Assembly: GCA_035570275.1 (NCBI GenBank)
Contig: DATMNI010000210.1
Location: forward strand, 1 to 10,348
DNA length: 10,348 nucleotides
Source: DATMNI01 sp035570275
GTDB lineage: Bacteria; Acidobacteriota; Terriglobia; Bryobacterales; Bryobacteraceae
Direction: 5' to 3'
Positions 1 to 7,400 of this stretch are shown here, in pieces; positions within the stretch are counted from its first letter, which is position 1, and every line of letters begins with the position of its first letter. Under the pieces are notes generated by a model. That model worked only from the letters and a program-made list of their open reading frames with translations. It was not told the origin of the DNA and did not search any database. The translations under genes and the position numbers were made by a program.

Positions 1-182
1 AGATCCGCGGACCTCGCGGTTGGCCCCATTTCCAACGAAATACCTGCCCCGCGAATCTGCCCGCCGCCTCTATCGGCCCGGTTCACCAACTTTTGCGCCC
101 TTCGGGCCAGCGGACAAGCTTGGTATGCGAAGTTCCTGCCCCCCTGACCGCCCAGCCGCGCCGTGACGGGGCATAATATGCT

Positions 183-1838
183 ATGACCCCGTTGAGCTAC
201 AGGCGCGGCCCGGATGCGCCGATTCTCGAGAAGACGATCGGCCAGGTGATTGGCGAAGTTGCCGCGCGTTTTCCAGATCGCGATGCGCTGATCTCATGCC
301 ACCAGCATGTCCACATGTCATGGCGCGAATTTGACCGGGAGATCGACCGGACGGCACGAGGCTTGGCCGGCTTGGGCCTGGCGCCCGGAGATCGCGTAGG
401 CATCTGGTCCGGCAATTGTATCGAGTGGGTGCTGTTACAGATGGCATGTGCGCGGGCAGGCTTCATCCTGGTGAACGTGAACCCTGCCTTCCGTTCGCAC
501 GACCTCGGCTTTGTCTTGAAGAAGTCGCGTCTGCGAGCCCTGGCCTTCTGGGAACGCGATGCGCGCGCGGACTACGGCGCCATTCTCAAGGAGGCTGTTC
601 TGGAGGAGGCCGGAACCGGCCAGGACCTCGCCCTGGAGCACACCATCGTGCTGGGCACCCCGTCGTGGACCCGAATGCTCCAAAACGGCAGCCCACTGCC
701 GGGCCACCAGGTCCTCCCCGGCGATCCGGCGAATATCCAATATACGTCGGGAACCACCGGAACGCCCAAGGGAGTGTTGCTCACGCATCGCAACCTGGTG
801 AATAACGCCTGGCTGACCGGCGCCTGGTTCGGCATCACGGAGCAGGATCGCCACTGCAATCCCTGCCCGCTCTACCACTGCGCGGGCAGCGTGGTGGTCG
901 GCTTAGCGGCTCTCCTCCGCGGGGCGGCATTGATTCTCCCATCGGCGCAGTTTGACGCCGGCGCGGTGCTGGAATCCATCCAAGCCGAGCAAGCCACGCT
1001 CCTGGCCGGTGTGCCGGCCATGTACATCGCCGAACTGGAGCATCCGCAGTTTGCCCGATTCAGTCTGCGCTCGCTGCGCGCCGCCTGGATGGGCGGAGCA
1101 CCCTGCCCGCTGGAGGTGCTGCGCCGCGTGAAGGAGCAGATGGGTTGTGACAGAGTCGTGGTTATGTATGGCCAGACGGAATCCTCACCCCTCATCACCA
1201 TGAGCCACCCGGATGAGGACTTCGAAAAGTGCGCCTGCAATGTCGCCGGCAATGTAGGATGCGCCATGCCGAACACCGAAGTGAAGATCGCTTCGCTATC
1301 GACTGGCCAGACTGTGCCCATCGGTGACGCCGGTGAACTCTGCACGCGCGGGTACCTGGTGATGGCCGGTTATGACGACGAGCCTGAATCCACCAGCCGC
1401 GCCATCGATGCCGAGGGATGGCTGCACACGGGGGATGTTGCCGTGCTGGACGAGGGCGGCCATTTCCGAATCACCGGCCGAGCCAAAGAGATGATTATCC
1501 GAGGGGGAGAGAACATCTATCCAAGTGAGGTGGAGCAGTTCCTCTTCACGCATCCAAAAATTGCGGAGGTGGCAGTGCTCGGGCTTCCGGACCGCAGACT
1601 CGGCGAGGTGGTGCTGGCGTGGGTTCGGCTGCGGGCGGGCGAGTCCGCCACGGAAGCGGAGATACGTGAGTTTTGCAAGGGACGGATTGCGCATTTCAAG
1701 ATCCCGCAGCACATTCGCTTCGTTGAGTCATTTCCGGCGACCGTCAGCGGAAAGATACAGAAGTTCCGAATCCGTGAGTTCGAAAGCCGGGAGTTCGAAA
1801 GCCGGGCACTCGGAGTAATGAATCAGGAGGGTTCATGA
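183..1838 (+). CDS. AMP-forming acyl-CoA ligase (fatty-acyl-CoA synthetase-like)
   Basis: A 551-residue member of the ANL (acyl/aryl-CoA ligase) superfamily. Such enzymes activate a carboxylic acid with ATP to an acyl-adenylate and transfer it to CoA in the cytoplasm. Visible motifs are the P-loop YTSGTTGTPKG (residues 187-197), YGQTESS (329-335), GWLHTGD (412-418), the hinge GRAKEMIIRGGENIYP (432-447) and the C-terminal SGKIQK with the expected catalytic lysine at 524. Length is normal for a full ligase. The ATG at 183 is chosen because TIGQVIGEVAARFPDRDAL is a typical family N-terminus; the ribosome site (ACGGGG) is weak. It overlaps the next gene by ATGA, so both are probably made together, and the crotonase next door suggests acyl-CoA metabolism. 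The natural acid cannot be read from the sequence. The C-terminal tail carries a small tandem duplication, listed separately. Confidence 0.93.
   Translation: MTPLSYRRGPDAPILEKTIGQVIGEVAARFPDRDALISCHQHVHMSWREFDREIDRTARGLAGLGLAPGDRVGIWSGNCIEWVLLQMACARAGFILVNVNPAFRSHDLGFVLKKSRLRALAFWERDARADYGAILKEAVLEEAGTGQDLALEHTIVLGTPSWTRMLQNGSPLPGHQVLPGDPANIQYTSGTTGTPKGVLLTHRNLVNNAWLTGAWFGITEQDRHCNPCPLYHCAGSVVVGLAALLRGAALILPSAQFDAGAVLESIQAEQATLLAGVPAMYIAELEHPQFARFSLRSLRAAWMGGAPCPLEVLRRVKEQMGCDRVVVMYGQTESSPLITMSHPDEDFEKCACNVAGNVGCAMPNTEVKIASLSTGQTVPIGDAGELCTRGYLVMAGYDDEPESTSRAIDAEGWLHTGDVAVLDEGGHFRITGRAKEMIIRGGENIYPSEVEQFLFTHPKIAEVAVLGLPDRRLGEVVLAWVRLRAGESATEAEIREFCKGRIAHFKIPQHIRFVESFPATVSGKIQKFRIREFESREFESRALGVMNQEGS
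1776..1805 (+). repeat. 2 x 15-bp perfect tandem repeat in the ligase tail
   Basis: GAGTTCGAAAGCCGG occurs twice back to back, at 1776-1790 and 1791-1805. It is in frame and gives EFESR twice, just after the catalytic-lysine motif SGKIQK. It lengthens the extreme C-terminus by five residues and should not touch the active site. It looks like a recent slippage duplication. Confidence 0.95.
1825..1830 (+). promoter_or_regulatory. Strong Shine-Dalgarno inside the ligase end
   Basis: AGGAGG lies 4 bases before the ATG at 1835, within the last codons of the ligase gene. It fixes the start of the crotonase gene and, with the ATGA overlap at 1835-1838, indicates translational coupling. Confidence 0.85.
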
Positions 1839-2590
1839 CACGAGGCAACACGGTTTATCTGGAAAGGCGAGGAAAGGTGGCCGAACTGGTAATGAATCGG
1901 CCGGAGGTGCTGAATGCCGAGAATTGGCAGATGGCCCACGATTTTCACGCCGTGCTGGACGAGTTGGAGGCGGCAAGCGACCTGCGTGCGGTCGTCGTCA
2001 CCGGTCAGGGACGCGCTTTTTCGTCGGGGATCGACCTGAAGGCGCTGTCGTTGGGAGAGCAGAAGATCGACTGGTTCCGCTGCTTCGACGAGGCCATTCG
2101 CCGCCTGGAGCAACTCGAAGCGCTCACGGTCGCGAAGATCAGGGGCTATGCGATTGGCGGCGGGCTCCAGGTTGCGTTGGGCTGCGATCTTCGCATCGCT
2201 ACTCCGGAAGCTCGTTTTGGACTGCCGGCCGTCCTGGAAGCGCTCATACCTGGAATGGGAACCTACCGCCTGGCAAGATTCATCGGCTTGGGCCGGGCCA
2301 GGCGCATGGTTCTCACTGGCGAGTTGATCGCGGCGGACGAAGCCCAAAGAATCGGCCTGGTCGACTGGGTGGTACCCGAAGCCCATCTCGACCAAACGCT
2401 GGAATCGGTTATGGCGGGAACGCTGGCGGGCAGCGCGACGGCTCGGGGATTCGCGAAAAAGCTGGTCACCTCGTCATTTGAATCGCCTTACGAAGAAGCC
2501 TTTTCGACGTATTTGGAGTATCAACAGCGCGCTCTACTTTCAGAAGACCACCAGGAAGCGATGGCGGAATATCGTCGCCGCAAGACATGA
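1835..2590 (+). CDS. Enoyl-CoA hydratase/isomerase (crotonase) family protein, atypical active site
   Basis: A 251-residue crotonase-fold protein of normal length for the family, which uses an oxyanion hole to stabilise acyl-CoA enolates. The first oxyanion segment is seen as GRAFSSGIDLKAL, the second as IGGG followed by LQVALGCDLRIA, then FGLP and LIPGMGTYRLARFIG, and the usual tail VLTGELIAADEAQRIGLVD. In classical hydratases the two catalytic glutamates stand in GGGCE and QPE. Here the same places are Gln112 (GGGLQ) and Ala132 (LPA), exactly 20 residues apart as in the rat enzyme. A normal hydratase mechanism is therefore unlikely. It may be an isomerase, hydrolase or lyase of the superfamily, and Glu135, three residues after Ala132, could be an alternative acid. 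The start is fixed by AGGAGG. It is coupled to the upstream ligase, so its substrate is probably the acyl-CoA made by that enzyme. It ends 7 bases from a convergent gene. Confidence 0.92.
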   Translation: MTRGNTVYLERRGKVAELVMNRPEVLNAENWQMAHDFHAVLDELEAASDLRAVVVTGQGRAFSSGIDLKALSLGEQKIDWFRCFDEAIRRLEQLEALTVAKIRGYAIGGGLQVALGCDLRIATPEARFGLPAVLEALIPGMGTYRLARFIGLGRARRMVLTGELIAADEAQRIGLVDWVVPEAHLDQTLESVMAGTLAGSATARGFAKKLVTSSFESPYEEAFSTYLEYQQRALLSEDHQEAMAEYRRRKT

Positions 2591-2597
2591 GTAGTGG

Positions 2598-3181
2598 TTA
2601 CGCGCGCCCCGTTGGCGGAGTCTCTGGATCGGAGGGCTTCCTTTTTCGTTCGGTTCTGGCTTTCGGTAGCTTCGGCTCGTTTGGCCGTCGTTCTTTGGTG
2701 CCTAGAAGCGAAACCAGATAAGCCTGTGCAACGGCTTCGTCCCGAATAATGCTCCACGTCTTGAACGCTTCATTCACTGAGGCGATTTGCGTCTCCACTT
2801 CGACTGGCGTCCACTCCTTCGCCATGTTGTAATCCGCATCGTTACGTCGTTGCTGGGCCTGAATGAAGGCGTTCGCAACGGTGCGGAGATGGATGGCCAC
2901 CGCCTTTTCTGCGCCTTCGGGGAGATCGTCTTTGAAAATGGTATTGATCTGAGAGACCTTCGTTTCAGAGGCCGTCTTCATCGGGCCGTGATCGAAACAG
3001 CGACCGAGTATCGCTCTCAACTCAGGCCGGGCCCAGTAGGCCGTTGCCTCGGAAATCAGGAGATGGAAGAGCGCGTAGTAGGCGTGGAAACGGCCCTTCT
3101 GAGGCTGGCCTGGTGCGGGCTGTCAGGGTGCAAATCTGCAAGGTCTTGGGCCAACTCGAGCAGGTCGTCTGGAAACGCCAT
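2598..3181 (-). pseudogene. HEPN-like domain protein, broken by a single-base frameshift
   Basis: The frame opens with ATG at 3181 (MAFPDDLLELAQDL...) and runs through LRRAVST, then goes out of frame and stops. The missing sequence continues one frame over as AYYALFHLLISEAT...ARPELRAILGRCFDHGPMK, on to a stop at 2598. Joined at about 3081-3084, where ACGCC would read ACGGCC with one more G, it gives a protein of about 194 residues. The join restores RRAVSTAYYALFH, a hallmark of small HEPN/UPF0332-like helical proteins, with an R...H arrangement like that of HEPN RNases. The rest is helical with a basic, proline-rich tail. A TTG at 3020 could in principle start the distal part alone, but that would lose the motif. 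Only 3 bases separate its ATG from the stop of the upstream gene, so the two form an operon. A sequencing or assembly error is possible instead of a true pseudogene. HEPN assignment is by motif memory, not by search. Confidence 0.75.
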
Positions 3182-3184
3182 GCG

Positions 3185-3502
3185 TCATACCAACGTCGGT
3201 TGATTGAGTTTGGCTTGCTCGGACTGGCTGCGGAAGTTGAAGTAGGGAAGCACGCCCCATTGTTCCAGGGGTTGAACTTGTTGGACGATGGCCTGTGAGA
3301 CCTGGTTGGTGATGTTCAAGAGCTGATCGCGCCGGCTGGCAGCATCGGCGAGGATGACCATGAAGAAAACTGCCGGCTCTCCGCTCCAATCGTTCCCAAG
3401 CGTGGGAATGATGCCAACCACGTGAGGAGTGAGGCGTTGCGCGGCTCGCGCTACCGCCGCTTGGAATCGGGCTTGCTGGGCAAACGCCGTGGGAAGGTAC
3501 AC
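3185..3502 (-). CDS. Conserved-looking small protein, operon partner of the HEPN-like gene
   Basis: About 105 residues if it starts at the GTG at 3502 (reads YLPTAFAQQARFQAAVARAA after the start). The frame is open further upstream to 3667, but that part (proline- and arginine-rich) looks non-coding. A GGAG sits only 2 bases before the GTG, so the start is uncertain. The core reads GNDWSGEPAVFFMVILAD and ends with QWGVLPYFNFRSQSEQAKL, an alpha/beta-looking protein with no signal peptide or membrane segment. I recall this core as one that recurs beside HEPN-like genes, but I cannot name a characterised function. By analogy with MNT/HEPN pairs it could be the partner of a two-gene toxin-antitoxin-like unit. 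However, the nucleotidyltransferase GSxxxG and DxD signatures are not visible, so this is only a hypothesis. Its stop lies 3 bases before the HEPN-like ATG. Confidence 0.6.
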   Translation of the reverse strand: MYLPTAFAQQARFQAAVARAAQRLTPHVVGIIPTLGNDWSGEPAVFFMVILADAASRRDQLLNITNQVSQAIVQQVQPLEQWGVLPYFNFRSQSEQAKLNQPTLV

Positions 3503-3699
3503 GGCTCCATTATCGCGCGGATGGGCAGCAGGGGGAAGCTGCGATGATTCACGGCTCCCGGATTTCCTGCGTGCTCGCACGCGGAGAGGCAGTTGAGGCA
3601 TTGGCTGGAAGGGTGCGGGATCACACGTCCAGTCGGGTACCCACGGCGATGCCGAAACGCCTGACACAGCCGTAAGCTCAGAGAAAAGCTTTCATTTTC

Positions 3700-3939
3700 T
3701 TTCCTGAACTCCCACGGCTGAATCGCGTCCTTGTCCACCCACAATCCAAGCTTGGCTGCTTTCGCTTCGGCTCCCAGGCGTTCAAGTTCTGCACGTGGGG
3801 GGCGTATTGTCGATACCACGCAAACCCGACCCGGACGATTCTCACGATTCAGATTCCGGCCGTCCGGCAAAATGACCTCGACAACCTGACGCCCGTAGCG
3901 GTCAAAGCCATGAATACGAAGAGTCACGATTTTTCCAGA
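3700..3939 (-). pseudogene. Staphylococcal-nuclease-like (SNase/thermonuclease) remnant, N-terminally truncated and frame-damaged
   Basis: The minus strand reads SGKIVTLRIHGFDRYGRQVV, then EVILPDGRNLNRE, and later AELERLGAEAKAAKLGLWVD and IQPWEFRK. These are the second half of an SNase/thermonuclease-like domain. Between the blocks the open frame gives nonsense (NRPGRVCVVSTIRPP). Shifting one frame over from about 3830 to 3790 gives IVRVGFAWYRQYAP, exactly what the family has there. So an extra A near 3830 and a missing C in the C6 run near 3797 compensate each other. A stop codon (TAG) stands 4 codons before SGK, and no first half of the domain, with its catalytic Arg/Asp/Glu, is found upstream. 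A GTG at 3927 allows an open frame down to 3451, but the part beyond WEFRK has no family features. I read it as a dead nuclease gene fragment. Confidence 0.7.
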
Positions 3940-3948
3940 TGAAGACCA

Positions 3949-4092
3949 TTGCCGCTACCAGGGCCAGACGAACTGAGTGTTTCGGCGACCGTCAACGACG
4001 CTGAACTGAAGTGCAACGAGTGCGGCGCTGTCCTTGGCGTCGTCCACGTGGCGATTTTGCGAAATCTCGTTTCGTTGATTGATTCGCCGTGA
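3949..4092 (+). CDS. Very small protein with a single CxxC knuckle (hypothetical)
   Basis: An open frame from a stop at 3940 to TGA at 4090-4092 encodes about 47 residues if it begins at the TTG at 3949. The best part reads VSATVNDAELKCNECGAVL, followed by GVVHVAILRNLVSLIDSP. CNECG resembles one half of a zinc ribbon; with only two cysteines, metal binding would need dimerisation or a partner. No good ribosome site precedes the TTG, so the true start may be lost, since the frame begins right at the break of the nuclease remnant on the other strand. Its stop overlaps the next frame's GTG (GTGA, 4089-4092), which argues that both are real and coupled. No function can be assigned. Confidence 0.4.
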   Translation: MPLPGPDELSVSATVNDAELKCNECGAVLGVVHVAILRNLVSLIDSP

Positions 4093-4343
4093 GATTCAGA
4101 AGAGCCTGTCTGGTTCTCGACATGGTACGATTTATGGCCATGAAAGGCGACGATTCGTTCCACAAGTTTCAAGGCCTGATCTTTCAGGAAATTGAAGCGC
4201 AAAAGCGGATGGCGACCCAGGCCGCCGTTGATGATTTCATTGCGTACGCGGGGACCAGGGGGTTTACGTTGGATCGGCTGATAGACATGGCTTCATCTGG
4301 CATGTCGGGTCGTACGCTCTTCGACGCAGTTCATTCAAACTGA
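4089..4343 (+). CDS. Small hypothetical protein coupled to the CxxC ORF
   Basis: 84 residues from the GTG at 4089, or 67 from the ATG at 4140 (MKGDDSFHKFQGLIFQEIEA). The GTG overlaps the previous stop as GTGA; the in-frame ATGs at 4122, 4134 and 4140 are alternatives and none has a clear ribosome site. The composition is that of a soluble, mostly helical protein (IEAQKRMATQAAVDDFIAYA, then TLDRLIDMASSGMSG) with reasonable codon use. No signal peptide, membrane segment, cysteine or recognised motif. It ends 63 bases before the convergent stop of the large Ig-like gene. The opposite frame (3924-4202) looks like chance sequence. Function unknown. Confidence 0.45.
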   Translation: MRFRRACLVLDMVRFMAMKGDDSFHKFQGLIFQEIEAQKRMATQAAVDDFIAYAGTRGFTLDRLIDMASSGMSGRTLFDAVHSN

Positions 4344-4406
4344 CCCACGACCCTTTCAGGGAATGTACAGGCTAGTCCACAACCGTACACCTGCCCCACA
4401 TGGGGT

Positions 4407-7400
4407 CTACTGCAGATTGGCCGATGCCGCGGCCGACGTCCCCACCTTGCTGGTCAGCGTCACCGTCACCGATACGATGGATTGTGCGCTGCCTTGAACC
4501 GTGAATGGCAGGGTGAGCGTAAACTGGCTGCCGAAGGGTGCCGAGGCCGCGCTCGAATACCACGGCGCGAAGAGGGCGTCGATGGGCACGGTCAATGAAC
4601 TGGTCTGCAAGTTGGCCCCCGTGGCGGCGGTGAATTGGAAGGACGCCTGGGTCAGGTCACGGGAACTGGCGTAGCCAACCATTACCACCGTGAAACCAGT
4701 GGCGTTGCGGGTGGCGGTAATGCTGGAAATTACCGGCGCCGTGGCGTTGATCCGGATGGTGCTGTTGGGCGCCGGCGAAGGTGTGATATCTCCCGGAGCC
4801 AGCAGTTGGGCGGTGATGCTGATGGTGCCGGCAACCGTTCCGGTCTGTACGCCCACGTCGGTCTGGCCCGTGGTGGAACCGGCCGGGACCGTGATGCGGG
4901 CGGTTCGTCCGCCGGTCGAAAACTGAACTGCCGGGTCATCGGCGCCGGAATCCGGCTGGAAGGCCAGATTCAGGACCACCGTTACGTCTACCGGATAAGC
5001 AGTGCCGAAGGCAATCTGGAGCCGCGGTTGAGTGGCTGGGTTCGAGTTGCCGAGGCCGTTGAAGGTGAGGGGCGGCGGCGCGGGCAACGCAATGGTCACC
5101 GGGAAGGCGCGGCTCACGGCGGTGCCCGCGCTGTCCCTGGCGGTGACGGAGAACGAGGGCGCGCCCGCCGCCGTGGGTGTTCCAGACAGCGCGCCATTGG
5201 AGGCGAGGCTCAAGCCCGGGGGCAGTCCGGTTGCCGACCATGTGTAAGGAGGCACGCCGCCCGATGCCAGGAACGTCGCCGAATAGGCCGTGCCCACTAC
5301 ACCATTGGGAACGGACGCCGTGGTGATGACCAGCAGCGGCGGCGCGATAGTCACGCTGAACTGCTTGGATGAGGTGTTGACAGCACCGGCCGCCGAATCT
5401 TTAACGGTCACGGTCACCGTGAACTGGCCCGCGGTTCCCGGTGTGCCGCTTATGGCGCCGTTCGCTGCCCCGCTGACGCCATCCGGCAAGCCGCCCGCCG
5501 ACCACGTGTATGGCGGCACACCGCCCGATACGGCAAGGCTCGTCGAGTAGGCAACGCCCACGGTCCCATTCGGCAGCGATGCCGTCGTAATGACCAGCGC
5601 CGCGGGAATCAGAGTGAGGGCCAAGGTCCCGGTCGCCTTGGAGCCGGACGCATCGGTGACCGTCACGCTCAACGAGAATTGTCCACTGGCGGCCGGCGTG
5701 CCATTCAGCAGACCGCTGGCTGAAAAACTCATACCCGCCGGCGCGTTGGCAATGGACCAACTGTAAGGCGGGACGCCACCGGCTGCGCCGAACTGTACCG
5801 AGTAGGCGACGCCCGCCTGGCCGTCGCCGAGCGGCGATTTGGTCGAAATGCTGAGCGGCGGTGGCGTGATCGCGATGGTGAAATCCTTGGAGGCGGTGCC
5901 GGTGGCCGCAACTCGGGAACTATCGGTCACTACGATGCGGAAGGCAAAGGTGCCGGTGGCGGCCGCAGTTCCGGAAAGCGTTCCGTCGCTGGCCAGCCCG
6001 GTTCCGGGCGGCAGTGAGCCGGTAGCGCCGAATGTGTAGGGTGGCACTCCGCCGATGGCCGCGAACTTGATGCTGAGAGCGCTGCCAACCAGCACGGACG
6101 GCAGTGGGGAAACTGTTGTGATGACCAGCGCCGGCAGAATGGTCATACTGAAATCTTTGGCTGCGGTCTGGCCGGACGAATCGGTAACTCTGACAGTGAA
6201 TGTGGACTGACCAGGTGTGGTTGGTGTGCCGCTGATGATTCCGGCGGAAGAAACTGCGAGGCCGGCAGGCGCTGGCCCAGCCGCCCAGGTGTAGCTCCCT
6301 GTGCCGCCGGTGGCGTCGAACGCGAAGACGTACGAAACGCCCACGGTGCCGGATGGCAGCGGGGAAAAGGTTCCGATGCGGAGCGGCGGCGGTAGCGGCG
6401 GCAGGATGACCACGCTGTACACCGCCGACGCCGTGACCAGGGTGCTATCGATCACCTGCACCGTGACGGAAAACGTCCCCGCGGTAGTGGGCGTGCCGGT
6501 GACGGTACCGGTCGACGAATTGAGGGTGAGGCCGGGCGGGAGCCCGCTCGCGGTCCAGGAATAAGGAGGGCTGCCATTGGCAGCCGTGAGAATCGAGAAG
6601 TATCCGAAGCCCACGATGCTATTGGGCAACGGCTGGCTGGTAATCGCCAGTCGCGGGTTGATGACCACGCTGTACTGTGCCACCGCACTGGCCTCGGCCG
6701 CGTCCGTCACTGTCGCGGTGACGGGAAAAGTCCCCGCGGCAGTGGGCGTTCCGCCGATGGCGCCGGTCAACGAGTTCAGCGTGAGGCCGGGCGGGAGCCC
6801 GGTCGCCGACCAGAAATAAGGAGGGGTTCCATTGACAGCCGTGAGGTTGGCGCTGTATGCGACGCCCACGATGCCGTTCGGTGGCGGTGTATTGGTAATC
6901 ACCAGCGCCGAATTGATCAGCAGACTGTACGATTGGGACGTGTTGGCGCCCCACGGGTCGCTGATGTTCAAAAAGAAACTGAAGTTTCCAGCGGCTGTTG
7001 GCGTGCCCGTGTAGAGGTTGTTGGCCTGGTTGTTCACCGGCGGACTATAGCCGGGCATCCCAGGCGGCGTAATGCCGCCTTCGAGATCACGCGCGATGGT
7101 ATATGGCGGGGTCCCGCCCGTGAAGAGGGGTTGGGAGTACGGGGCGTTCACCGTTCCCGGTGGCAGCGGAACCGTGCCTGCGGTTTGGTTGAACGTTGGA
7201 TTTACGGTGAACGGGCTGGAGGCGGAATTGGCGGCTGGCCCGGCTGCCGCGCCAACGGCCAAGCCAACGGCCACGCCAATGACCGGGTGTACGCTAATGG
7301 TGATGGAAGCGGGCACGAGGTACAGGTTCCGCGGGACGCTTACTGTGATGGTGGTGGGTGTTATCGGAAACTGAGACGGAAACAACGTGGTGATATTCAG

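Noticed and set aside
97..107. GCCC-TTC-GGGC hairpin upstream of the ligase gene
   Set aside because: Short, no U-tract and no identified gene ending before it.
1..182. Possible tail of an upstream gene or a promoter; frames open on the + strand to 144, and CATAAT at 172-177 resembles a -10 box
   Set aside because: The translations look like chance proline/arginine-rich sequence, and no -35 stands at the right spacing (CGCCCA at 149-154).
3451..3700. Continuation of the nuclease-remnant frame beyond WEFRK
   Set aside because: No family features after WEFRK, and it overlaps the better-supported small protein at 3185-3502 in another frame.
3924..4202. Minus-strand frame of 92 codons opposite the two small + ORFs
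   Set aside because: Serine/threonine-rich chance-like sequence with no motif; the + strand frames are more protein-like and overlap by GTGA.
4394..4405. CCCC-ACAT-GGGG hairpin between the convergent stops at 4343 and 4407
   Set aside because: Only four pairs and no T-run in either direction; too weak to call a terminator.
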